From: Thraustochytrium sp. TN22
Taxonomy: Eukaryota; Sar; Bigyra; Thraustochytrida; Thraustochytriidae
Direction: 5' to 3'
Length of the DNA: 45,819 nucleotides
NCBI GenBank assembly: GCA_013306675.1
Contig: JABLUY010000268.1
Span: 1-45,819, forward strand
Shown: one piece after another, positions 30,118-38,799 of the stretch
Layout: every line of letters starts with the position of its first letter
How positions within the stretch are numbered: position 1 is the stretch's first letter
Position numbers and translations under genes: made by a program
Notes under the pieces: model-generated
The model's input: the letters and a program-made list of their open reading frames with translations, nothing else
The model's database searches: none
Told to the model about the DNA's origin: nothing

Positions 30118-31371
30118 TCAAAGGCTCGGCATCTTCACTGGGTCTGGCATGCGGACAACAACCACCTCTTTGCTCCCGGCGCCGTCGCGGCTGGACGCCG
30201 GGGCACCATCGGACGGAGGCGCCGCGCGTGGACGCCCGCCCATGGTCTGGATGCTGTCGTGGATGTACTTTTCAACGGCCGCCACCATGGCCAGGCACGC
30301 GAGCGGGACCATCTCGATACAGAGCGAAACGGCGCAGAGCTTGCCTGGCTTGCAAAGACTGCGCCAGCCGTAGGCGGTCTGGAGGATGGCAAAGGCAAGC
30401 CCAAAGACCAGCAGCACAACGTCCGAGATCATCACCAGCGTCGCAGTGCGGCGGACCTGCTGCATGAGAGTCAGGTACTGCGAGCGTTTCTTCTTCTTTT
30501 CTGCCCCGGTCCCGTTCCTGCGCGAAAACCCCAAGGTTGACATGCCGCGGTAGAAGGAACCTCGTGAGCCTGAGCCGGAGTCCGTGCTGCGCGGCGATGC
30601 GGGCGCGGTGGTCGGGGGCTCCTCCACAGCGGCGGACAGAGAGTCGCTCGCATCTGTCGTCGCGCGGCCCATGAGCTGCAGCAGCGAGCTGATCTTGTGC
30701 TGGCCGTAGGCGTAAGCGACGAAGATGATGATCATAAAGGGCGTGGTGGCGAAGACTGCCACCTCCGTGCGGCCCGCGATGGACGAACCCACCAGCACAA
30801 GCATGAAGAGCAGCATGAGGATGCGGATGCGCCGCTTGGACCCTCCAAAGATGCCTGATGGCACGTTGAGCAGCTTGGCGCTCATGACGGCCACATCCAC
30901 CCACTTGATGACCACGCTCATGGCCGCCAGCAGCGTGAAGGCCGTGGTCAGCGCGATACCTACCTTCTCCGCCGGCAGCGCGCGGTGCAGCTTGTCGTCA
31001 CTTGTCGGTAGCTTCAGATCCTTGTACTGCGGCGTGAGTACAATGGCCAGCGTGGCTGCGCGCCACAGCATGATGCCAAACGTCGCGCAGCCCGCAAAGA
31101 AGAGCGTTGCGCACGTGGGCTCCCAACGAAGCTTGCCTTGCCTGTGCAGGTTCACCAGCGAGACGCCCACGTCCCAGGCCAGCAGGCTGCACATCGCCAG
31201 CGTCCCCACCTGCAGCGCGATCATCACGGACGTTTGCGCGCCCACGCCCGTGCAGTCGCTGCCCAGGTACCCATAGTACGTGCTGCACTCGCACGTCGCA
31301 GCCTCGCGCCCGTCCTCCTCCGTGTAGCACAGGTACACGCCGGGGCAGTCGAAGTCCGAGGCGCACGCCAT
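30118..31371 (-). CDS. EGF-like/7TM protein, member A
   Basis: The protein has 417 residues starting at ATG 31371 (MACASDFDCPG). Residues 3-40 hold six cysteines (C3, C9, C15, C27, C29, C40) ending CECSTYYGYLGSDC, an EGF-like pattern. Seven hydrophobic helices follow, at about 48-70, 82-110, 135-160, 178-198, 204-225, 310-335 and 350-375. Shared with member B (38800-40443): LWRAATLAIVLTP after helix 2, VAYAYG after helix 5, QQVRRTATL before helix 6 and CAVSLCIEM in helix 7. A Ser-rich loop of about 80 residues lies between helices 5 and 6. No signal peptide precedes the EGF-like part. It looks like a receptor-type membrane protein, but I recognise no GPCR family motif. The tail is Pro/Ser-rich. 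Confidence 0.8.
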   Translation of the reverse strand: MACASDFDCPGVYLCYTEEDGREAATCECSTYYGYLGSDCTGVGAQTSVMIALQVGTLAMCSLLAWDVGVSLVNLHRQGKLRWEPTCATLFFAGCATFGIMLWRAATLAIVLTPQYKDLKLPTSDDKLHRALPAEKVGIALTTAFTLLAAMSVVIKWVDVAVMSAKLLNVPSGIFGGSKRRIRILMLLFMLVLVGSSIAGRTEVAVFATTPFMIIIFVAYAYGQHKISSLLQLMGRATTDASDSLSAAVEEPPTTAPASPRSTDSGSGSRGSFYRGMSTLGFSRRNGTGAEKKKKRSQYLTLMQQVRRTATLVMISDVVLLVFGLAFAILQTAYGWRSLCKPGKLCAVSLCIEMVPLACLAMVAAVEKYIHDSIQTMGGRPRAAPPSDGAPASSRDGAGSKEVVVVRMPDPVKMPSL

Positions 31372-31400
31372 GGCGCCCTCGCCCTCGCCGAGGCAATACT

Positions 31401-31445
31401 GGCCTGCCTGCCTGCCTGCCTGCCTGCCGGCCTGCCGGCCTGCCC
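31401..31445. repeat. (GGCA)n tract in 5' leader
   Basis: About ten units of TGCC/CGCC type (GGCA or GGCC on the sense strand) begin about 30 bases before the start codon of EGF-7TM member A, mirroring the tract before the beta-oxidation enzyme. Confidence 0.85.
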
Positions 31446-32538
31446 GACTGCTGACTCGATTCGCGTCGCCTCGGCCAAGCCCACCTTGGCCTTGGGCGCC
31501 AGGCCGACCGGCCGACGATCCCGACGTTGAGGTGCAGTGACTGACAGCGACTCGGAAATCAGCCTGCCAGCGCGGGAAGCGCTCCAACCGGTGCCTGCCG
31601 GGCTGTGCCAGCGCCGCGCGTGGCGCCACGCGCGAGCTTATGGCCCACTGCGCTGCCATGCTCGTACTTCCCGGACAGGATCGCGACCGTCCCCACAGCT
31701 TCTCCTGTTGGGACCTTGCACAGGCGCGTGGAGCCGCAGCCGAGCTTAGCGGCGCTTGGCGGCGCCGGCGCCTGCGCGGCCACCGCGCGACGGCGCGCCG
31801 GGCCGGCGCCTGATCACTCGAGAGCAAGTGGCGTCACGGTGGCGGCACGCGCCGCCTGGCGCCAAGGCGGAGCGCTGGCCAGCAGGAGCGAGCACTGCAA
31901 GCTCTGAAGCAGGCGAGCAGGAACGTGCCTGGTGGCGGGCGAGCCAGCCTGAGAGCGCAGCTGGCAGCGGGTTGCGCGAGTTCACGGCTGCCCAGCTGGG
32001 GGGGAGGTCGTGCAGAGGACTGGCTGGCGGGCTGGCGAGCGCTGGCGAGGGCTGCTGCAAGTGCGAGGCCTGATGAGGCGTGCTACGGCTTTGGACCCAC
32101 CAAGTTTAGTAGCTTGCAGCAAGGCTCCGAGTCGTTGCGCCGGCCAACAGCGGCGGCAGAGCCAGAGCACGGCTCGGTCCTCCGTGCGCATGGAGCATGT
32201 GGAGCCACGCCTTTGTCAAGGAAGGCACGTGGCGGCGGCCGCGAGATCGGCCGACAACTTTGGAAAGTACCCTCGCCCGACGCCGCCTGACATCCATTTG
32301 CCGCAAAGCCCGCCCGTAGCTAGAGCTAGGCTAATTATCACTGCTAGGGCCCCTTCCAGGCCAGCCAGGGCCCAGCCAGCAGACCGGTTGTACCGTGTTG
32401 GTCGCGAATTCGCAGCAGCGAGTGACATCGGAACGATCCTTCATTTGCAATTTCTCATTCACAATCGAGCCTCGTCGGGCTCGCTCTAGTAGCTAGGGCC
32501 TAGCTCTAGGCCTAACTGTAAGTTGGCCGGTGGTGGCT
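31446..32538. other. Intergenic region
   Basis: I see no supported gene. The region is GC-rich up to about 32280, then more balanced, with two clusters of CTAG-containing words (about 32317-32335 and 32485-32515) close to the 3' end of the PAN-vWA gene. Confidence 0.4.
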
Positions 32539-35500
32539 CTAGTCGGCGGTGCAGAGCGCCTCGATGACCTGGAGCGTGGCAGTGGCGAGGTCGCCCCTTG
32601 CGGAGGCCACGTCCTCGTCCTCGTTGTCAGAGAAGACGTCGTCTTTGCCCTTGGGGTCCATATGGACGAGCACCGTCATGACATTGTCGGTGGCATCGTT
32701 GCTGTTGCCGCGCTGCAAATCGACAAAGGCCTTGGCGGCGCACTTCCTCGCGTCGTAGTTGGCGCCCGGGTACTCCTCCTCGCACCCAGCCGTGGACGTC
32801 GGCTTGGAGTCAGTCACCAGCACCATGGCGCGGCGCTTCTTGGCGGTCGCCTTGGTCGCCTCGAAGACAGCGCCGGCCTTGATGAGCGCGTCGCCGGTGG
32901 CAGCCTGCTTACCCAGCGTCGGGGACATGCTCTTGACGGCCGCGGCAAACTTGGTCACGCTGGACGCCTTGGCGTCCTTCAAGTCCCAAAGCAAGGTGCC
33001 CTCGTCGGAGAACTCGATCGCGCCGACTCGTGAGGCGTCGTTCCCGATCAGCGCGGCGGTGCCCACCGTCGAGACCATGTTCTGCACCTCGGTCCACCCG
33101 TTCTTCTTGAACGACTTGGTCCCGTCCAGCACAAACATGAGGTCCAGCGCCAGGTCGCACGAGATCTGTTCGCCCTGGCGCGATGAAGACCCTGACGGCG
33201 CCGGCATGCCAGCGCAGTCCTCGCGCAAGCCAGTCGTGAACTGGGCGTTGCGCTTCTTGAGCTTCTTGGCGGTCTTGCGCAGCATGCAGAGCGCGGCCGC
33301 CTCGTCGTACGTCCACGTCGCGCACTTGGACCCGGCCTCGTTGCACAGGTAGGCGCATTCCGCGGCCGAGTCCGCCACGCTCACATCCAGGGCAGCGCCC
33401 TTGTACTCCACGAATTGCGTCTCGCAACCCTCGATCTTGGGGCACCAGCGTGGTGCCGAGTAGAAGTTTGCCTTGTTGTCCGCCATCTTGTAGTCGCCCG
33501 ACAGCATCAGCCGGCACTTGTCGCCCGTCTTCCACGTCACGCCCTGGCAGGCCTCCTCCTCAAAGCACTTGTCCATACACGCCTCGGGGCTGCTCGCCTT
33601 GACATTGGCGAACTTTCCGCCGTTGTACTTGCGCCCCTCCGTGAAGCAGTAGAGCGGCGCCGTCGGCTGCGGCGTCGTCGTCTCTGTGGTTGGCGCCTCC
33701 GTGGCCGTCTTCAGCTCCGTCGGCATGACGGTTGGCGCGACGGTCGTCAGTACCTCCTCCTCATCATCATTATCATCAGTCGAGGAAGTCGGCGACTCCG
33801 TCGTGTTCTGCTCGTCATCCGAGGCGGTCGGCGACTCCGTCGCGTTCTGCTCATCGTCCGAGGTGGTCGGCGACTCCGTCGCGTTCTGCTCGTCGTCCGA
33901 GGCGGTCGGCGACTCCGTCGTGTTCTGCTCGTCGTCCGAGGTGGTCGGCGACTCCGTCGTGTTCTGCTCGTCGTCCGAGGCGGTCGGCGACTCCGTCGCG
34001 TTCTGCTCATCGTCCGATGTGGTCGGCGACCCCGTCGGGTTCTGCTCGTCGTCCGAGGTTGTCGGCGACTCTGTCAGGTTCTGCTCGTCGTCCGAGGTGG
34101 TCGGCGACTCCGTCGAGTTCTGCTCGTCGTCCGAGGTGGTCGGCGACTCCGTCGCGTTCTGCTCATCGTCCGAGATGGTCGGCGACTCCGTCGTGTTCTG
34201 CTCGTCGTCCGAGGTGGTCGGCGACTCCGTCGCGTTCTGCTCGTCGTCCGAGGTGGTCGGCGACTCCGTCGTGTTCTGCTCGTCATCCGAGGTGGTCGGC
34301 GACTCCGTCGCGTTCTGCTCGTCGTCCGAAGTGGTCGGCGACTCCGTCGTGTTCTGCTCGTCATCCGAGGCGGTCGGCGACTCCGTCGCGTTCTGCTCAT
34401 CGTCCGAGGTGGTCGGCGACTCCGTCGCGTTCTGCTCATCTTCCGAGGCGGTCGGCGACTCCGTCGCGTTCTGCTCGTCGTCCGAGGTGGTCGGCGACTC
34501 CGTCGTGTTCTGCTCGTCGTCCGAAGTGGTCGGCGACTCCGTCGTGTTCTGCTCGTCATCCGAGGTGGTCGGCGACTCCGTCGCGTTCTGCTCGTCGTCC
34601 GAAGTGGTCGGCGACTCCGTCGTGTTCTGCTCGTCATCCGAGGCGGTCGGCGACTCCGTCGCGTTCTGCTCGTCGTCCTCGTCACTCGAGGCGGTCGGCG
34701 ACTCTGTGTCGCTGGGCTCGTCCGTGCAGGCGCGCGGGCCCGACACGATTGCCTTGTTCGGATCGGCATCCGAGGCGCCGAGACTCATATCCTTGAGCAG
34801 GTAGCAGTACTGCGGCCTGCCTCCAGCGCCCTGATACCGCCAGAACTTGCAGTCTGCGTTCTCCTCGCAGAGATCCTGGCACTCTTCAGCGTCGGAGACA
34901 TTGTGCAGGACGGGCCCTGAGCGGACACCGCTGTACGCTACATTCGGCTCGAAGCACGACGGGAGAGGATCGATGTCACGGACCATCGTCGGTGAAGGGG
35001 TAGGCGAGAGCGTATCGACAGACCTAGGGTCATCGTCATTCACCAGCCCTGAGTCAAGCGTGGGATCCGCGGTCGGGCTGAGCGTGGGTTCACGCGTGGG
35101 CTCACGCGTGGGATCCATGGTCGGGCTCAGCGTAGGATCACGCGTGGGCTCACGCGTGGGATCCATGGTCGGGCTCAGCGTAGGCTCACGCGTCGGCTCA
35201 CGCGTGGGATCCATGGTCGGGCTCAGCGTAGGATCACGCGTGGGCTCACGCGTGGGATCCATGGTCGGGCTAAGCGTAGGCTCACGCGTCGGCTCACGCG
35301 TGGGATCCATGGTCGGGCTCAGCGTAGGCTCACGCGTCGGCTCACGCGTGGGATCCATGGTCGGGCTCAGCGTAGGATCACGCGTGGGCTCACGCGTGGG
35401 ATCCATGGTCGGGCTAAGCGTAGGCTCACGCGTCGGCTCACGCGTGGGATCCATGGTCGGGCTCAGCGTAGGCTCACGCGTCGGCTCACGCGTGGGATCC

Positions 35501-36261
35501 ATGGTCGGGCTCAGCGTAGGATCACGCGTGGGCTCACGCGTGGGATCCAAAGTCGGGCTCAGCGTAGGCTCACGCGTGGGCTCACGCGTGGGATCCATGG
35601 TTGGGCTGAGCGTAGGGTCGCGCGTGGGCTCACGCGTGGGGTCCATGGTCGGGCTGAGTGTCGGCTCACGCGTGGGATCCATGGTTGGGCTGAGGGTGGG
35701 CTCACGCGTGGGCTCACGCGTGGGCTCCGCGGTCGGGCTGAGCGTAGGCTCACGCGTAGGGTCAGCAGTAGGCGTCAGAGTGGGCGCAGCCGTGCAGATT
35801 TTGGGGCCGGAGATGATGAGCTTGTTGGGACTCTCGCCTTGTGTAACACCTTTGCTGGTGTCCATGAGGCGCCAGCAGCGCAGAGGGCTCTGGCCGGCGC
35901 CCTCGAAGGTCCAAAAGGCGCACTCATCAGTGGCCTGGCAGAGGGCGTGACAAGCAGACGCGCTCTCGACATTCATGATGGGCTGGCCCGCCATCTTGCC
36001 GTGGTACGAGACGTCGGACACGTAGCAATTGGGGAAAGTCGTGACAGGAGCCAGGGTCGGGGCCGGTGTAGGCTCGGTCTCCTCCTCGTCGCCATCGTCA
36101 TTCTCGTGCGGGTTCTTGAGGCCTCTTCTGTCGAGTCGGAGCCTGGTGTGCTGCTGCTGGCTCTCAAAGCCGGAGGTGAGGCAGCAGAGCTGCACGAGCA
36201 GAATGATGGCCATCATTACACGCATGGACCTGGTGGGGGCGACGACGGCCGCAGCCGCCAT
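32539..36261 (-). CDS. Secreted PAN/vWA protein with two long repeat regions
   Basis: The protein has 1240 residues from ATG 36261; residues about 13-33 (MRVMMAIILLVQLCCLTSG) are a signal peptide. Order: PAN/Apple domain 78-155 (CYVSDVSYHG, ACHALCQATDECAFWTFEG), TREPTLSPTMDP repeats about 165-402, PAN 434-512 (QDLCEENADCKFWRYQG), 13-residue TESPTTSDDEQNA repeats about 524-825, PAN 870-945 (CMDKCFEEEACQGVTW), PAN 944-1015 (CAYLCNEAGSKCATWTY), and a vWA domain about 1033-1235 with LDLMFVLDGTKS (DxTxS instead of DxSxS) and VLVTDSKP as metal-site elements. The linkers are rich in Thr/Ser/Pro and probably O-glycosylated. The architecture suggests an adhesive cell-wall or extracellular-matrix protein. 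An upstream in-frame ATG at 36384 would put 41 basic residues before the signal peptide, so 36261 is preferred. Confidence 0.87.
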   Translation of the reverse strand: MAAAAVVAPTRSMRVMMAIILLVQLCCLTSGFESQQQHTRLRLDRRGLKNPHENDDGDEEETEPTPAPTLAPVTTFPNCYVSDVSYHGKMAGQPIMNVESASACHALCQATDECAFWTFEGAGQSPLRCWRLMDTSKGVTQGESPNKLIISGPKICTAAPTLTPTADPTREPTLSPTAEPTREPTREPTLSPTMDPTREPTLSPTMDPTREPTRDPTLSPTMDPTREPTREPTLSPTLDPTREPTRDPTLSPTMDPTREPTREPTLSPTMDPTREPTREPTLSPTMDPTREPTRDPTLSPTMDPTREPTREPTLSPTMDPTREPTREPTLSPTMDPTREPTRDPTLSPTMDPTREPTREPTLSPTMDPTREPTRDPTLSPTMDPTREPTREPTLSPTADPTLDSGLVNDDDPRSVDTLSPTPSPTMVRDIDPLPSCFEPNVAYSGVRSGPVLHNVSDAEECQDLCEENADCKFWRYQGAGGRPQYCYLLKDMSLGASDADPNKAIVSGPRACTDEPSDTESPTASSDEDDEQNATESPTASDDEQNTTESPTTSDDEQNATESPTTSDDEQNTTESPTTSDDEQNTTESPTTSDDEQNATESPTASEDEQNATESPTTSDDEQNATESPTASDDEQNTTESPTTSDDEQNATESPTTSDDEQNTTESPTTSDDEQNATESPTTSDDEQNTTESPTISDDEQNATESPTTSDDEQNSTESPTTSDDEQNLTESPTTSDDEQNPTGSPTTSDDEQNATESPTASDDEQNTTESPTTSDDEQNTTESPTASDDEQNATESPTTSDDEQNATESPTASDDEQNTTESPTSSTDDNDDEEEVLTTVAPTVMPTELKTATEAPTTETTTPQPTAPLYCFTEGRKYNGGKFANVKASSPEACMDKCFEEEACQGVTWKTGDKCRLMLSGDYKMADNKANFYSAPRWCPKIEGCETQFVEYKGAALDVSVADSAAECAYLCNEAGSKCATWTYDEAAALCMLRKTAKKLKKRNAQFTTGLREDCAGMPAPSGSSSRQGEQISCDLALDLMFVLDGTKSFKKNGWTEVQNMVSTVGTAALIGNDASRVGAIEFSDEGTLLWDLKDAKASSVTKFAAAVKSMSPTLGKQAATGDALIKAGAVFEATKATAKKRRAMVLVTDSKPTSTAGCEEEYPGANYDARKCAAKAFVDLQRGNSNDATDNVMTVLVHMDPKGKDDVFSDNEDEDVASARGDLATATLQVIEALCTAD
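33785..34685 (-). repeat. Coding 39-bp tandem array (13-residue TESPT repeat)
   Basis: About 23 units of 39 bp encode TESPTxSDDEQNx, with x mostly T/A and A/T. The unit length is a multiple of three, so the frame is kept whatever the copy number. Because units lack stop codons in other frames, long antisense frames also appear here. Confidence 0.95.
35060..35770 (-). repeat. Coding array of TREPT/LSPT repeats
   Basis: About a dozen units, mostly 48 or 60 bp, built from TREPT, TRDPT, LSPT and MDP blocks. Near-identical units alternate (TREPTREPT versus TREPTRDPT), suggesting expansion as a two-unit block. Confidence 0.93.
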
Positions 36262-36588
36262 CTTCAGATTTCTGATACGCTTGGTCTTGCTTTTTAAAAT
36301 CCGCGCGAGCGGATATTTGGGTTTGCTGGGCTGCGAGCCCAGGCGGAGCGTGCGTGCTGTCGCGGTGGCAATGACTCCGTTCATGCCAGACGAATTCGTC
36401 GTGGCTCGGGGATGCTTTCAAAGGGTCCAAGGAATGGGAACCATCCCCTGTCCAGGTCCCAGTCGTTTCGCTCGGGGAGCCGGAGCCCGCGAGGCTCCGC
36501 GAGGCACCATCAGGCTGCCATGAAATTCACTAGTCCCGGTCAGGCTAATACGGCCTGGCTATAATTCCCTCCACCTATGTGCATCTGA

Positions 36589-36885
36589 GCCTCATTGTGC
36601 GCATCTGCGCCTGGTCTGGAGTCCCTGCCCTCATCGCCCTCGGCGCACCACGCGGACGCGAAATGCGAGCGCCACGTCTGGGAGCTCTCAGACGTGACCC
36701 TGCGCGTGACGCTAAATTGTGAGAACGTCGGGACCTGCCTCTGGAGTGCCGCACGCTCCCCATGAACGCGAAAGTCCAAGGTCCGCCTGCCGGAGCACGC
36801 CTGCCTCCGCTCCAAAGCCGTCTGCACCATTCCAGGGCCAGCTCCCGAAGCCGGCTGTCAGGCAGCTCGGGTGCTCTTGTTATAA
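36589..36885 (+). pseudogene. Coding-like frame with one in-frame TGA
   Basis: One frame reads ESLPSSPSAHHADAKCERHV, WELSDVTLRVTLNCENVGTC and LWSAARSP, then a TGA at 36763-36765. The same frame continues SKVRLPEHACLRSKAVCTIP and on to TAA at 36883-36885. Codon third positions are mostly G or C, regular Cys spacing suggests an extracellular beta-rich domain, and a beta-strand-like WxLSDVTLRVTLNC is visible. There is no ATG, and another TGA closes the frame at 36586. I read it as the remnant of a secreted Cys-rich protein; an exon of an unseen gene is the alternative. Confidence 0.3.
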
Positions 36886-38350
36886 TTAAAGACGGAGACT
36901 GCCACGGAGGCCCGCCGTAACGATCCTCTCCGGGCCTGACGTCTCCTCGGCTCCTTCTCCGGCACCTTCATCTCGACCTCGCAGCCTAGCCCTGGGCCGT
37001 CCGAATTGCCCCACCGCACCGATTCCGCCGCACCCGTGGCGAGCCCAAGCACTGCAACGAGCCGAGCCGCCCTGCGCCTGTACGCCGCCGCGCGGCCCGC
37101 ACTGCTTGCTCGATGCTCCGAGCTTCGTTTGCTCAAGCTCCATGGTCTCCAGCTGCAGCTCCAGCTAGCCCATCGTGACCTCCAAGTCGTCCCAGTCGGG
37201 ACGGTCGGTGCAGTGCCGCCGCTGCGCAGTGCCGTGCACAGGCAGGCTGCGGCCGCGCCGCCAATCGGAGAGCGCCGGCGGGCGAGGCGCCCCGCGAGAG
37301 CGCCGTCAAGTGGCCGCTGGGACTTGTGCAGCTCGCCGGGCGCCGAGGAGGCGCCCTCGATCGTGTTTGCGACGGAGGAATGGTACGCGGTGCGGGCGCG
37401 GCTGACCGAGGGCCGCGGTGCAATGCACCTGCGCCCGACAGCTCATTGCACATTGCACAACCACTCGTCACTCGTGGTCGGTCTCGCCCAGAGCCCGAGC
37501 TGTCGCCGAGAAATGTCGGTAAGCTAGTAGCTGGCCAAGGTACATCCAACTTTACGGAGAGTAACGTTGCTATCATCATCACCAACCACTGCACGGCACC
37601 ACTGCTCGTCGTTTATTACGCTCGGTGCGCGCCGCCACGAAGGGCCGGGCTCCTCCCGCAGGGCTCGCAGGCCTCACGGCCTCGCAGCGTCTCGGCTCGG
37701 ATCACCGTGCCTCGAGCGTGCGTTGCCGCCGTTGCGTGCAGAGCTTGCGTGCCGCGCTCCGCCTCGATGCTCGCGCCGCGAGACCCTCAGGCTCGACCGG
37801 CCGCGGCGGTACGGGATGGGATGGTACCTCTGGCGCAGGCAGCTTGAAGCAAGCAAGCAAGAGCTGGCAAGCTGCGGCGAGCTAGAGGTCCAGCCTCGCG
37901 GCCCAAGGTCGGCTTGGCCGCGCTCGGCCGGCCGGGAGGCTCGCCCGCTAGCTCTCTGGCGTGTGCGGCCACTGTGCCGTGACGCAGCGACGCAGCCTGC
38001 TGCCAGTGGGCGCCTGGGCGTGGCCGTGAACTCCTGCGAGCGCGGCGGCGCGCAGCGGACCGAAGCGCGGATAGATGGCGCGCGAGGTGAAGCAGCGCGG
38101 CGCGAGCGAGGCAACCAAAGGCGGCGCCCGTGCCTCGCCTCGCCTCGCCTCGCCGGGAGCGAACGCTGCGCCTGTCGTGGCGCGCGCCCAATTAGGGCAG
38201 CGCCGCGCTACCTGCCACCAAACTAGCCAGCTGCTGCCAGCTCGCGCCGCCGTGTGCGTGCGTGCGTGCCAGCACCAGCCGCCGCCAAAGCCACAGGCAG
38301 CCACAGCCGCTGGCTGGACTTCCTGCTGCACCTGCTCGGCGAGCGCCGTC

Positions 38351-38469
38351 GCGCATCGCATCGCATCGCATCGCATCGCATCGCATCGCATTGCATCGCA
38401 TCGCACCGCATCGCGTCTCGTCTCGTCTCGTCTCGTCTCGTCTCGTCTCGTCTCGTCTCGTCTCGTCTC
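38351..38469. repeat. Adjacent pentamer tracts (CGCAT)n and (TCTCG)n
   Basis: About 12 units of CGCAT (38351-38413, two imperfect) pass directly into about 11 units of TCTCG (38415-38468). Both have a 5-bp period. They lie about 330-450 bp upstream of EGF-7TM member B. Confidence 0.95.
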
Positions 38470-38707
38470 ATCGCGAATCTCACGTCCATCTCCTCCTCGC
38501 TCGTCCACCTCGCGCCGAGCTAGCCGAGGCTGCCGAGCTACCACCTGCGCGGCCTCCACCGCGGCCGCGCACACTCGCCACGCGCTCGACTTCCAGCGGG
38601 TCGGGCGCGGGAGCAGCCCGCTGCACGCGCCGCGATTCCGATTCGCGCCCGAGCGACGGCGACTCGGACGGCGGCAGCGCGGAGCCCACGCTGCGGCAAA
38701 GCAGTCT

Positions 38708-38762
38708 GCGGCGCGGCGCGGCGCGGCGCGGCGCGGCGCGGCGCGGGGCGGCGCGGGGCGGG
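38708..38762. repeat. (GGCGC)n tract
   Basis: About 11 units of GGCGC or GGGGC end about 38 bases before the start codon of EGF-7TM member B, so the tract is probably in its 5' leader. Confidence 0.9.
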
Positions 38763-38799
38763 GCGCTCGGCAGGGCGGAGCGCGCTCAGCGCGGCGAGG

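Larger units (their letters stand above)
36262..38799. other. Long intergenic region with coding-like relics
   Basis: This 2.5-kb stretch separates the divergent PAN-vWA and EGF-7TM member B genes. A TTTTTAAAAT run lies about 30 bases before the PAN-vWA ATG. It contains a broken coding-like frame (36589-36885), a short allantoicase-like motif (about 37345-37390, see findings), and long repeat tracts in its right third. No intact gene is supported between 36886 and 38799. Confidence 0.4.

Noticed and set aside
33415-34920. Two very long plus-strand frames (501 and 372 codons) across the TESPT array
   Set aside because: They are antisense shadows: the 39-bp unit has no stop in these frames, so any number of copies stays open. 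The minus-strand frame has a signal peptide, PAN and vWA domains.
35060-35770. Regular spaced repeats resembling a CRISPR array
   Set aside because: The repeats are in frame and encode TREPT/LSPT units inside a secreted eukaryotic protein; there are no unique spacers or cas genes.
38223-38489. Minus-strand frames reading repeated MRCDA or ETRRD
   Set aside because: They are translations of the CGCAT and TCTCG pentamer arrays, not genes.
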